A model generated the notes under the pieces. It ran no database searches, was not told the DNA's origin, and saw only the letters and a program-made list of their open reading frames with translations. Both the position numbers and the translations under genes were made by a program. From the NCBI GenBank assembly GCA_002311665.1, contig DBYX01000018.1, forward strand, positions 27,005 to 91,004: a DNA stretch of 64,000 bases, given 5' to 3'. This document shows positions 42,773-51,665 of the stretch, piece after piece (position 1 is the first letter of the stretch; every line of letters begins with the position of its first letter). The stretch comes from Lachnoclostridium sp. UBA1175 (GTDB lineage: Bacteria; Bacillota; Clostridia; Lachnospirales; Lachnospiraceae).

Positions 42773-43675
42773 TTATACATACTTAAGATACGTTCTGAGC
42801 ATCTCAAATATAACCTTCGGATTGCCACGGAACAACAGCGTGTACTCCGCTACGAAGAAGTAACCGCACTCCTCGCAGAGTCCCGGCACGTCGATGCAGC
42901 GGCCGCACACGGAAACTTTGCCGTTCTCGATGACGACGCACTGGTGGCACGGTGTCGGAAAACTGTTCTCGATCAGGTACGGGAACGCGCTCTTAAGGTT
43001 GAACACCGGCACCTTCTCCTTCATCATCTTTTTGATGACTTCGCAGCACTCCCGCTTTTCTTCCTTCGAGAGCGCAAGCTCCCGCGTGTCGGGGTACGGC
43101 GTGTGGAAGTTGAATGAGACTGCGCGCACATTGGCCGTGTCGCGGGCAAGCCGGCACACTTCCGCGATTGCATCCTTGTTGATCTGATTGATCGCCATGT
43201 AGAAGCAGATGTTGTCCGAGGTGGCATTGCGGATATTCTCCATGATCGTGTCGAACGTGTCGCCGCGCACCGCATTGTGGCGCTCGCGGTCGCCGTCCAG
43301 GCTCAGCAGGATCAGATCCGCCTCCGGCAGATCGATCGGGAATGTGCCGTTGGTCACGACATTGACGATCAGGAAACCCATCTGCTTCGCCTCTCGCACA
43401 AGATCGCGGATTGACTTATCCCCGTCCTTCCACAGGAAGGTCTCGCCGCCGCAGAAGAACAGGATCCGCACGCCCATATCGTAGAGCTGCTTCATTTCCC
43501 CCTGAATCTGACTGTACGGATGCATGACCGCCGTGATGTTGTTGACCGAGCAATGCTTGCATTTCAGGTTGCAACGGTCCGTGACGATGACGGTTCCGAG
43601 GATCGGATCCTTCTTTCGGAACAGGATCGTCTTGATCCCGAAGCCTGCGAAGCGCAGAAAAGATGTGACTTTCAT
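42773..43675 (-). CDS. Radical SAM enzyme with a C-terminal Cys cluster
   Basis: 300 residues. The first motif CNLKCKHC is CX3CX2C (Cys 35, 39, 42). FFCGGETFLW and NVVTNGTF match the SAM barrel. Near the end, CHQC, CGRC and CEEC form a second Cys-rich site, as in SPASM/Twitch enzymes that modify peptides or cofactors. GGGGGAT precedes ATG. It lies between a U32-like gene and a second radical SAM gene. Confidence 0.87.
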   Translation of the reverse strand: MKVTSFLRFAGFGIKTILFRKKDPILGTVIVTDRCNLKCKHCSVNNITAVMHPYSQIQGEMKQLYDMGVRILFFCGGETFLWKDGDKSIRDLVREAKQMGFLIVNVVTNGTFPIDLPEADLILLSLDGDRERHNAVRGDTFDTIMENIRNATSDNICFYMAINQINKDAIAEVCRLARDTANVRAVSFNFHTPYPDTRELALSKEEKRECCEVIKKMMKEKVPVFNLKSAFPYLIENSFPTPCHQCVVIENGKVSVCGRCIDVPGLCEECGYFFVAEYTLLFRGNPKVIFEMLRTYLKYV

Positions 43676-43702
43676 TGTAATTTATCCCCCACAAATTTAT
43701 AA

Positions 43703-44641
43703 CTAAAACAGGTCCAGCATGCTGTCCAGGTATATTTCCTCCCGCACCTTCAGCCGGTGTTCCGGCCGGGTCATATAGTGCAGCAGAATCTCGAGCACCA
43801 CCGCGCTTCCCAGGCTGCGGCCCTCGATCTTATAGTGTTCAAAGCCCATAGGCAGATACATATCCGCGATCTCGCCCGGCCCGATATACCCGGGGTTCTT
43901 CATCGCATCGGAAAATCGGTATCCCCTCTCCGCGGTCGGCGAGACACAGACGTGATCCTCGCAGTCCTCGCCGAGGCTCTTGCGGCTGACGTTCTCATAG
44001 CAGTTCTTCCGGTCGTAACAGTCGAACCAACAACACTCGTTGCACAGAAACTCAACCTTCCTCTTCTGCGCATCGGTCAGCGAATTCAGTTTCCGGATCT
44101 CCCGGTTCAGCCGGAAATCAGGCACGACATAGCGGAATTCCCCGCGGTCCAGCTCCGCCTTGAACTGCTGATAATCCGTCAACACCTTCGTCGTCGAGGA
44201 CACGAAATAAAAGCCGGGGTAATGTTTCTTTATGTAGCCAAGGAGCGTGTCCGAGTATATGATCACGCCGTTCTCCACACCGCTCTCCGCTCCGTTTCGC
44301 TCGAACAGCCGGCACAGGGCGTTGCACTTCCCGTCGCTCAGATGCTCCTCCGTGATCAGCGAGTTGCTGAACGTGAGCCGCGACGGGATGCCGTACTCCC
44401 GCATAAGCGCCGCCACTTCCTCCGGATCCGCGTCACCGAAACCGACCCGTCCGCCGCCCCACAGGCAATCCTGCGGCGCGCCGTAGATCGACCCGATCTC
44501 GCACCAGTCGAAGAAGTATTCGCGGTGCTCCCGATAGAGCGGCAGAAATCTCCTGTACAGCTCGTAAAATTCAAAAAGACCGGGAAGGTGATACTTCGCG
44601 TGAAGCCTCGTTCCGTCACAATCGATGTATAACTCTTTCAT
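43703..44641 (-). CDS. U32/UbiV-like Cys-rich protein
   Basis: 312 residues. A barrel-like protein with WCEIGSIYGAP and LTFSNSLITEEHL in the first half, a Cys cluster (CNECCWFDCYDRKNCYENV and the following EDCEDHVC) in the middle and MGFEHYKIEGRSLGS near the end. KIEGR and the Cys set recall the U32 peptidase/UbiU-UbiV group, which carry Fe-S clusters. Assignment is by pattern only. AGGAG precedes ATG; 27 bases before the radical SAM gene. Confidence 0.6.
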   Translation of the reverse strand: MKELYIDCDGTRLHAKYHLPGLFEFYELYRRFLPLYREHREYFFDWCEIGSIYGAPQDCLWGGGRVGFGDADPEEVAALMREYGIPSRLTFSNSLITEEHLSDGKCNALCRLFERNGAESGVENGVIIYSDTLLGYIKKHYPGFYFVSSTTKVLTDYQQFKAELDRGEFRYVVPDFRLNREIRKLNSLTDAQKRKVEFLCNECCWFDCYDRKNCYENVSRKSLGEDCEDHVCVSPTAERGYRFSDAMKNPGYIGPGEIADMYLPMGFEHYKIEGRSLGSAVVLEILLHYMTRPEHRLKVREEIYLDSMLDLF

Positions 44642-44652
44642 AAATTCTCCTG

Positions 44653-44880
44653 TCAGTCAACCACCTCGATCACCGAGCCCGGCCGCGGCTCCTCGTCGCC
44701 GTCGGCGTTATCATACTCCCGCGAGTCGCTGATCTCGATAAAACAAAGCTTCTCGCGGTCGTAATCCCAGTGCGGTTCTTTGTACCAGAAGTTCATCAGA
44801 TCGACGTAGCGCTTCACTCTCTTCTCCCAGCACCCCGGATTCAGATTGCCCGGGATCGTCAGGCGCTTTCCTTCCTTCAT
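44653..44880 (-). CDS. 75-residue acidic protein in the radical SAM cluster
   Basis: Begins MKEGKRLTIPGNLNPGCWEK, has a central WYKEPHWDYDREKLCFIEIS and ends in an acidic tail (DNADGDEEPRPGSVIEVVD). It lies 11 bases upstream of the U32-like gene and 8 bases after the SUFU gene. It could be a small partner or a precursor peptide for the radical SAM enzymes; it has a central Cys but no clear leader-core pattern. No family recognised. Confidence 0.6.
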   Translation of the reverse strand: MKEGKRLTIPGNLNPGCWEKRVKRYVDLMNFWYKEPHWDYDREKLCFIEISDSREYDNADGDEEPRPGSVIEVVD

Positions 44881-44888
44881 TCGTCCTG

Positions 44889-45614
44889 TTATACGATTGA
44901 CTCGCGCTGATAGTCGGTGACATCCGAGCCGAGTTTCTCGTAGATTTCCGCCACGGAACCGTGCGAGCCCAGCGTCTTCAGCTCCGCGTCCGTCATGCCG
45001 ACCAACTCGCGGAACTCGACACGCCCGTTGAAGGTCTGAATCGTCTGCACGGTCGGGTCCGTGACCACGATGAAGCCGGTGATCTTCGACTTCTGGCTCG
45101 CGTCAATACCCGCGGTCTGACCCGTGCGGATGAACTCGTTCGGGAAGAAGCACTCGCCCTTCGTGAAGGTGATCCTCGCGATCGTCTGCAGGATGCCGCA
45201 CACGTTCTTGATCTCGGCTTCCTCGTCCTCGAGGCCTTCCTTCTTCAGCTTGAGCGTCATCTCGTAGCCGTAGCCGCTGAGCTCCGTGTTTCTGCTCTGC
45301 TTCTCGTAGAGCTCCGTCAGGCCGTACGTAACGAAGTGGTAGAAATCACCGCCGTCGTAGATACTGATGCCGTCCAGCGGATCGTTGCCGCCGAAGATCC
45401 AATTGACGAGCGTACCGTAGTGCTTCGGGTTGGTCTGCCCGGGGTAAACCCGCAGAAACTCCGCATCGATCGCGTCCCAACCCACCGTCGAGACCTCCGG
45501 CGGGTCCATGATCGGCTCTTCTGCCTCTTCAACCGCCGGCACCGGCGCCTCAACGGCATTTACGGCCGGCTCCTCCTGCTTCTTTTTCTTCTTGAATCTG
45601 TCGAACAATCCCAT
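44889..45614 (-). CDS. SUFU (suppressor of fused) domain protein
   Basis: 241 residues. A basic start (MGLFDRFKKKKKQ) and acidic Pro-rich linker lead to a SUFU domain (HYGTLVNWIFGGNDPLDGIS, FYHFVTYGLTELYEK, YEMTLKL, TFTKGECFFPNEF). In bacteria this domain often serves as immunity protein against polymorphic toxins. It is the first gene of the run that includes the radical SAM enzymes. GAGGAGGG precedes ATG. Confidence 0.8.
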   Translation of the reverse strand: MGLFDRFKKKKKQEEPAVNAVEAPVPAVEEAEEPIMDPPEVSTVGWDAIDAEFLRVYPGQTNPKHYGTLVNWIFGGNDPLDGISIYDGGDFYHFVTYGLTELYEKQSRNTELSGYGYEMTLKLKKEGLEDEEAEIKNVCGILQTIARITFTKGECFFPNEFIRTGQTAGIDASQKSKITGFIVVTDPTVQTIQTFNGRVEFRELVGMTDAELKTLGSHGSVAEIYEKLGSDVTDYQRESIV

Positions 45615-45702
45615 GTTCTTTCCCTCCTCGTTATTGATTGACTGTATCCTGTTTCTGTCGCCTGCTCCCGCTTCCGGTCACTGCGACTGCTGCCCTTTTC
45701 AT

Positions 45703-46872
45703 TTACAGCATGATCCCGTTCACGACCGCGCGCACCCTGTGGTGGTGATACAGCTCGTCGTTCGGCATCATATTGTGCATATATACCACGGAAAATTTGT
45801 CCACCGGGTCGGCCTCCGCCCAAATGCCGGTGCCTCCGGTCCAGCCGAAATTGCCGAGGTGACCGTTGTGTCCGTACTTCTGCGTGAGCAGAGTGCGGAA
45901 CCCGAGGCCATAGCCGTAACCCGCCAGGTAATCATTCTCAAAATCGGCCAGCTGCTCCGGCCCGAGCTGGTTTTCGTGAAGCATCGCCACCGTGCCGCTG
46001 CCGAGGAATTTTCTGCCCTTGTAAGTGCCGCCGTTCGCGAGCATCTGCATAAACACCGCAAAATCGTGTGCGCTGATCAGAAGATTCGGACGCGCTCCGG
46101 CCGGCACGGTGTCGGGATCGGTCGCCGAAAAATTCGGCATCGGCTCAAACACTCCCGGAGCCTTCCTCGCGTAGTTTGTCACGATGCGGTCCCTGTTCCA
46201 CGGGCGGGCGAGCGTGTCCGCGTCCTCGAGCTCCAGCGGATCGATCAAGCGGTCCCTGAACACCTCGCGAAGAGGCTTGCCCTCGAACGTCTCGACCAGA
46301 ACACCGGTGATCTCGGAGCCGAAGCCGTACAGCCAGTGCGAGCCCGGTTCGAACATAACGGGCACGTTGGACATCGCGCGCACTTCCTCCTCGATCGTGG
46401 TCGGACCCTTCTCCAGGAGCTTGCGCATCTGCTCGCTCATCGCCGCCAGCGTGGGCGTGCTCGGATTGATCGCCGGCACCATGCAGTACGGCAGGCCGCA
46501 CATCATCGCAACCGCGTCGCGGATCGTGATCGGTTTCTCCAACGGTTCCGTGACGATCTCGCCGTTTCCGCGCCGCACAAACTTCTTCGTGTCCTTCCAC
46601 TCCGGAAGGTAATAGTACAGCGGATCGCTGAAGAGAAATTTGCCCTCCTCGTAGATCATCCCGAGGATCGCGTACGTGAAAAGCTTCGTCGTGGACGCCT
46701 GGCTGAACATGCTGTGCACATCCACCTTCTTCCCCGACGCAATATCTGCGTAGCCGGCCTCCCCGTGGTAGATCAGCTCATCACCCTGCATCACCGCAAC
46801 CGCGCATCCGGGGTTGGTTCCCTTCTCCGTGAACCCCTTGAGCAGGTTGTCCATTCTCGTAAAATCCTTCAT
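45703..46872 (-). CDS. Serine hydrolase, beta-lactamase class C fold
   Basis: 389 residues. The SxxK motif is STTK in FSQASTTKLFTYAILG, the YxN-type position is within HWLYGFGSEITG, and HNGHLGNFGWTGGTG supplies the third motif. These proteins act as esterases or D-amino-acid peptidases more often than as true beta-lactamases. There is no signal peptide, which argues for a cytoplasmic esterase. GGAGG precedes ATG. Confidence 0.88.
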   Translation of the reverse strand: MKDFTRMDNLLKGFTEKGTNPGCAVAVMQGDELIYHGEAGYADIASGKKVDVHSMFSQASTTKLFTYAILGMIYEEGKFLFSDPLYYYLPEWKDTKKFVRRGNGEIVTEPLEKPITIRDAVAMMCGLPYCMVPAINPSTPTLAAMSEQMRKLLEKGPTTIEEEVRAMSNVPVMFEPGSHWLYGFGSEITGVLVETFEGKPLREVFRDRLIDPLELEDADTLARPWNRDRIVTNYARKAPGVFEPMPNFSATDPDTVPAGARPNLLISAHDFAVFMQMLANGGTYKGRKFLGSGTVAMLHENQLGPEQLADFENDYLAGYGYGLGFRTLLTQKYGHNGHLGNFGWTGGTGIWAEADPVDKFSVVYMHNMMPNDELYHHHRVRAVVNGIML

Positions 46873-46896
46873 TGCCGCACCTCCGTAATTATCCTC

Positions 46897-48525
46897 TTAT
46901 TTGATACGCGCCTTGCCTACGATCTGATCGTAGAGGTCCAGTCCGAAGCTCGTGAGCTCCGGCTCGCCCCGGATCATCCGGTAGGTTCTCCTGCCATCCG
47001 GCAGTCTCTCGGCGGACAGGAATTCCACGCCGGCCTCCGGGCGGTCCTTCGACTCCTCGTACACGCGCTTCGCGAAGGAGAGAAGATGCGTTACCGTCAG
47101 GATCCGTACCCCGGCCTCCTTCAGCGCGCGGATGATGTCGTACGCGATGACCGATCCTTCCTTCTCCGTGGTCGTCGCGAACGACTCGTTCAGAAGGATC
47201 AGCGAACCGTCCCCGATGTGCTCCACGATCCCGTTCATGCGGTTCAGCTCCTCGTCCAGACGTCCGCTGTTCATCTCGCTGTCCTCTCTGCGCGTAAAAT
47301 GCACAAAGATCCTCGGGAAGATTCCGCTTTTGAACGACTTCGCCGTCACCGGCAGACCGCACTGCATCATCACCTGGGCAATCCCGATGCTCCTGAGGAA
47401 CGTCGATTTGCCGCCCTGGTTGGCGCCGGTCACGATCAGCAGGTCCTTATCCGGCAGCGAGCAGGTGTTACCGATCACGTTCACCCGCTGCTCGATCCCC
47501 ATCACGACCTCCTTCAGTTCCTCGAACTCGAGGTCGCGCCGGTCGCACACTTCCGGGTAGCACCAGCCCATCCCCAGGCGCTTGATCTGCTGGACCATCT
47601 GCACCGCGGAAAGGTAGAACGCGCTCTGCAGCTTCAGCTGGTCGAAGAACGTCTGAAACTCATCCTGGAACCACTTGAGCCGCTTCACCAGGTAGCTGAC
47701 CACCCCGTATTCCAGCGTCTGCGTCTGTTCCCGGATCCTTTCGTCCTCAACCACGGAAAATGAGTCCGGTATATGCGATTCCAGGAACTTCTGTATCTTC
47801 TCCCTCGTGCTTCCTCTCCGGAGAAACTTCGTGCTCTGCGACGACACTTCCCGAAGCTTCAACGAGCCGAGTTTCAGGCCGTCCTCCAGCCCGCACTCAA
47901 ACACGATCCGCGGTCTCACCAACTGGTCGCGCCCCTCATCCTTCTGGTCGAGCCCGTCCGTGTAAAAGGAGATGTCCGCCAGAATTTTCCGCACAATCTC
48001 CTCGCGCTCCTTCGAGAAAGCTCTGTAAAACTCCTCGCGGAAGGCAAGAAAGCCTCGGGAGGAAAGATTCTCCTGTTGCTCCATAAGTCCGCGGATCTCC
48101 GCGAGTGCGTCGCACAGCAGGTGGAGAACCCGGATCTCCGTCGTCAGTTTCGTAACCGGGCTGCCCTGCCGGAGCCTCGCGCGGATTCCCCTGCCCAGCT
48201 CATTCCACCGGTTGAGGGTATCGGTACTGATCCGGTACAGCCCGCGCACCATATCCGGCGCCTTCAGGCTGTCGGCGACCACGTCCTGGCGGAACCGGAT
48301 CTCTTCCTGCGAAGCCAGTGGCACCATCATGATGTTGCCGAGCGTCTCGATCAGATACGGATCCGCCGCCTCGAGCTTCTTCAATTCGCCGTTCTCGTAT
48401 GTCAGTTCCTTGGCTGAGGCCAGGAACAGCGTATTCAACCCGAGGTCCTGCACAATGCTCTTCGTATCATAGTAGGGTTCCGCGTCGGCCCGCTCCCGGT
48501 CCTCATACAACAAACAAACTTTCAT
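46897..48525 (-). CDS. MutS-like ATPase, first of a pair
   Basis: 542 residues from MKVCLLYEDR, with AAGGAG upstream. Only the core and ATPase domains of MutS are present; the mismatch-binding and connector domains are absent. Walker A is GANQGGKSTF. In the Walker B position it reads LILLNESFATTT where MutS proteins have DE, so the first acidic residue is Asn. The end (GLDLYDQIVGKARIK) is full. The gene overlaps the upstream paralogue by 4 bases (ATGA), so the two probably act together. Role unknown. Confidence 0.85.
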   Translation of the reverse strand: MKVCLLYEDRERADAEPYYDTKSIVQDLGLNTLFLASAKELTYENGELKKLEAADPYLIETLGNIMMVPLASQEEIRFRQDVVADSLKAPDMVRGLYRISTDTLNRWNELGRGIRARLRQGSPVTKLTTEIRVLHLLCDALAEIRGLMEQQENLSSRGFLAFREEFYRAFSKEREEIVRKILADISFYTDGLDQKDEGRDQLVRPRIVFECGLEDGLKLGSLKLREVSSQSTKFLRRGSTREKIQKFLESHIPDSFSVVEDERIREQTQTLEYGVVSYLVKRLKWFQDEFQTFFDQLKLQSAFYLSAVQMVQQIKRLGMGWCYPEVCDRRDLEFEELKEVVMGIEQRVNVIGNTCSLPDKDLLIVTGANQGGKSTFLRSIGIAQVMMQCGLPVTAKSFKSGIFPRIFVHFTRREDSEMNSGRLDEELNRMNGIVEHIGDGSLILLNESFATTTEKEGSVIAYDIIRALKEAGVRILTVTHLLSFAKRVYEESKDRPEAGVEFLSAERLPDGRRTYRMIRGEPELTSFGLDLYDQIVGKARIK

Positions 48526-50048
48526 AAACGCTCCTTCAGCTGGTCGTATGTCAGGCGGTATTTGTTCACCTGATTGGCCGCACACGCCACGTCCTCCGCC
48601 TCTGCCCGGCGGATCTCAAACGTCTGGTATCCGCTGTCGTTCAGCATTGCGCGAAGGCTCACCACACCGTCCCGGCCCTCGGCCAGCTCCTTGATGTGCG
48701 TCACGTATATGCCCATGCAACCGAGTTCCAGAAAATGCTCCAGAACCCGCTTTCCCATGATCTGCGCGTCGTAGTTTGCCGCGGTCGTGAAGAGCTCGTT
48801 GATGACGACGAACGACCCCCGCTTGTGGTCCTCCATCATCGGTGCAAGCCGCACCAGCTCCTCCATCAGCTTGCCGCGCCCGGTCTCCACGCTCTCCTCC
48901 ACCGAGAAGTGCGTCTGAATCTTCGGAAAATAAGGAACACTCGCCGACTCCGCCGGCACATCCAGCCCCATTCTCGTCAGATACACCAGCTGCCCGAGGC
49001 TTCTGGCAAATGTCGTCTTGCCGCCCTGGTTCGGCCCCGTCAGCACGAAGAAGCGGTCCCCCTCCCCGTAGTAGAAATCGTTCGGGATCACCTTTCTTCC
49101 CTCCGGGATCGACACGAGCGCCAGCGCCAGGTCGTACAGCCCCCCGGCCTCCATGCGTCCCTTGCCGGAAGTGTCCGGCGTGGCGAAGGGGAAGCCTTCC
49201 CTCTCCGTATCCCGCTGCAGCGTGGCATACGAGAGGTAGAAGATCACCTCCTGCTCGAAACGGCTCAGAACGGGATTGATATAGTTGCGCTCCTGCTCCG
49301 CAACGCTCCACAGAGCGCGGAACAGCTTCTTTTTCTTACTCTCTATGATCTCAAGGCAGGCCTGCTCCAGCTCCGTGATCGCGGAGTCCTCGCCGAACGG
49401 GTTCAGCAGGCGCATATCGGCGCGCGCATCAAAACTGTCCAGCCACTCCTCGTACTCGCCGTCGCCCTGCTCCTCGCGGAGTTCTATGCTCATTCGGTCC
49501 TTCTCGTACGTGACGACGAACCTCATTTTCCGCAGCTCCCCGAGGATCACCCGGGCCTGCTCCCGAAACTTGTTGAATTGCTCACTCCCGAGAAACTCCG
49601 TGAGGATCCGCAGAAACTGCCGCATTCCCGCCGAGGAAAGCTCCACGCGCGACAGGCTTTTCGCAAGCTCCTCGTATGCGTCGCCGTACGCCTCCTCCTC
49701 GCATAGCTCCCACACTGCCTTCTGCAGCGGATGTGAGGTGTTCCCCCTCTTGCCGCGCAGCTGCGCGATGTCCTCCTGCCTCTTCGTGAACGCGATCAGC
49801 GCGTCGTAGACCGCCTCTTTCCTGATGTCCCCGTACACCGCACGGCGGTACTCGCCCTCGCGGGCGTCATCCGGCAGGTACATATAGTACTTCCTGACAC
49901 CTTTGCCCCACTGCGCCGTGATGCGGTCGATGATCTGTGTAAGGTTCAGGTCCCGGAAGAACGCCTCGTTCTCCTCCGCCTCATACTCCTTCGGGTACAG
50001 GTTCAGGACGCTGAACTCCTCGGTTGTCGTTTTGATCTCTTCGCTCAT
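48522..50048 (-). CDS. MutS-like ATPase, second of a pair
   Basis: 508 residues, homologous to the downstream-overlapping protein. Walker A is GPNQGGKTTF; the Walker B position reads VVINELFTTA, again Asn for Asp; YVTHIKELAEG gives the H-loop. The N-terminal 300 residues are largely helical (lever/clamp-like) and lack the mismatch-recognition domain. The translation-coupled pair suggests a heterodimer. It is the last GC-rich gene before the AT-rich array. Confidence 0.85.
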   Translation of the reverse strand: MSEEIKTTTEEFSVLNLYPKEYEAEENEAFFRDLNLTQIIDRITAQWGKGVRKYYMYLPDDAREGEYRRAVYGDIRKEAVYDALIAFTKRQEDIAQLRGKRGNTSHPLQKAVWELCEEEAYGDAYEELAKSLSRVELSSAGMRQFLRILTEFLGSEQFNKFREQARVILGELRKMRFVVTYEKDRMSIELREEQGDGEYEEWLDSFDARADMRLLNPFGEDSAITELEQACLEIIESKKKKLFRALWSVAEQERNYINPVLSRFEQEVIFYLSYATLQRDTEREGFPFATPDTSGKGRMEAGGLYDLALALVSIPEGRKVIPNDFYYGEGDRFFVLTGPNQGGKTTFARSLGQLVYLTRMGLDVPAESASVPYFPKIQTHFSVEESVETGRGKLMEELVRLAPMMEDHKRGSFVVINELFTTAANYDAQIMGKRVLEHFLELGCMGIYVTHIKELAEGRDGVVSLRAMLNDSGYQTFEIRRAEAEDVACAANQVNKYRLTYDQLKERL

Positions 50049-50117
50049 ATAATACCCATTGTTTTGGTAGTATTCATATCTTAAACAATAAGGCTGCCTT
50101 CCTTCTCCCTGCCAACC

Positions 50118-50567
50118 TTATAAATACTTACGCAGCAAGGGTGCTTCGCTTAGCGAAGCCTCCGCAAAAGCATGATAAAACCTGTCCGCATCGTGATTGG
50201 TTGCCCTAATCAAATAATACTGATTGATGCCTTTGGCCTTACAGTCTTTCTCAAATTCGCCAAATAACCCTTGCGCTATTCCCTGATGGCGATACTCCGG
50301 CAACACATAAACCCAATCCACATATGCCATGCGGTATCCATCCTGCATACAACCATAGAAATGATATTCGATGCGTCCGACAACCCTTCCGTTTTCTATT
50401 GCCAAGACAGATGTCGTTTTCATATAGAACGGATCACGGACTCTTTCCAAAACACCCTCTTCGTCAACAATGTCCGTCGTCATCATCTCAGGCTCTTTTG
50501 TCATTGCAGTTTTCAGATACTCGATATACTGTTTTACGTTATCTGGACCCAATACTTGAAACTCCAT
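50118..50567 (-). CDS. GNAT acetyltransferase
   Basis: 149 residues. Acetyl-CoA motif A is YRHQGIAQGLFGEF after DWVYVLPE; the late part (TNHDADRFYHAFAEA) is typical. Substrate unknown. GGAGGGGG precedes ATG. First gene of the AT-rich array. Confidence 0.85.
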   Translation of the reverse strand: MEFQVLGPDNVKQYIEYLKTAMTKEPEMMTTDIVDEEGVLERVRDPFYMKTTSVLAIENGRVVGRIEYHFYGCMQDGYRMAYVDWVYVLPEYRHQGIAQGLFGEFEKDCKAKGINQYYLIRATNHDADRFYHAFAEASLSEAPLLRKYL

Positions 50568-50609
50568 GTTGCCCCCTCCAACTGTGCGTTATCCCGAAAT
50601 TAACCGATT

Positions 50610-51017
50610 CTATTCATCCATTTGATATTCATAAAACTCCAGAGCCGAGTCTCTTATATCCTCTTCAAGACTTTCATCCTCAGAAACAGCCTTAAGCAAA
50701 TCAATGTATTTGTCTGCATCTTTGGTTCCATTTATGCATCGATTTAACATCCATACAGTATGCATGCTAGGTCTTCGTTGAATGGATTTAATAAGAATCG
50801 GAATATATTCAGGATCAAACTTCTCTATAAAGTGAACCATTGCGCCGGGCATTCCAAAATCCTCTAGCGGATGGCGTTCCATAATGCCCAAAAGATCCTC
50901 TATTATTTCAGGACCTGCACCTTCACTTTCTATTTTATCCATTATTTCTTCCGAATCAAATTCAAAATAATCGGACCCAACCAAATCTTCCAACTCTTTA
51001 AGTAAGGATTCTATCAT
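50610..51017 (-). CDS. Small acidic helical protein, immunity-like
   Basis: 135 residues, starting at the ATG seven bases after AAAGGAGG rather than at the one directly next to it. Mostly helical with a HEAT-like feel (IPILIKSIQRRPSMHTVWMLNRCIN). Very acidic. It resembles small immunity proteins of polymorphic toxin systems, but no specific family can be named. Confidence 0.6.
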   Translation of the reverse strand: MIESLLKELEDLVGSDYFEFDSEEIMDKIESEGAGPEIIEDLLGIMERHPLEDFGMPGAMVHFIEKFDPEYIPILIKSIQRRPSMHTVWMLNRCINGTKDADKYIDLLKAVSEDESLEEDIRDSALEFYEYQMDE

Positions 51018-51097
51018 TGCCATTCCTCCTTTGTTTTATGATGCAATCAATTTATATTAAAATTCTAAAAAAACTGCTTGACAAACATTAGCAAGAT

Positions 51098-51610
51098 TTA
51101 TAGAGATGAGGCCATCTTTCTGATTCTGTCCATCACATCCATGTCATGGTTTGTAAATATACCGCAACCCTCTAATCCGAGATATCCGAGGAAATCGCCT
51201 TCATAGGAGAATTTTGCCCCATCATACATATCAGGATCGCCCGAGCTAAGGAACATTGCGGCCTTTTTAAGAGATTTCGGAGCTGTTGGGTAAAGTGCCG
51301 AGTAAAAGCGGTCTATCACACATTTAAGCTGACCCGAAATACCGTGATAATAGATTGGTGCGGCCAGCACCAGCATCTGGGTATCCTTCAGCTCCTTGTA
51401 TATCTCCTGCATGTCGTCCTTCTGCGCGCAGGTTCCCTGTCCTTTCCCGTGGCAGTACTCACAGGCAAGGCAGCCTTTTATATTCATTTTGCAGACATTA
51501 AAACAGACCACATGATGGCCGCTATTTTCAACAGATTCACTAAACGCCGCAACCATTTTTGCGGTATTGCCGTTTGGTCTGGGGCTTCCGTTCAGTATAA
51601 GAATTTTCAT
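51098..51610 (-). CDS. Flavodoxin-family NAD(P)H-dependent reductase
   Basis: 170 residues. The FMN-binding loop LNGSPRPNGNTAKMVAA, a Cys-rich insert CLACEYCHGKGQGTC and AAPIYYHGISGQLK match the iron-sulfur flavoprotein/FMN reductase group, as does the gene at 30745-31305. GGAAGGGAG precedes ATG. Confidence 0.87.
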   Translation of the reverse strand: MKILILNGSPRPNGNTAKMVAAFSESVENSGHHVVCFNVCKMNIKGCLACEYCHGKGQGTCAQKDDMQEIYKELKDTQMLVLAAPIYYHGISGQLKCVIDRFYSALYPTAPKSLKKAAMFLSSGDPDMYDGAKFSYEGDFLGYLGLEGCGIFTNHDMDVMDRIRKMASSL

Positions 51611-51634
51611 GATATATTCTCCCTTCCAAATCCC

Positions 51635-51662
51635 GATTTGTCATTGTCTATAAAACTGAAAT
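51635..51662. repeat. 28-base repeat, copy B
   Basis: 27 of 28 bases match 39551-39578. It lies directly after the stop codon of the intact CHAP gene. Confidence 0.8.
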
Positions 51663-51665
51663 TTG

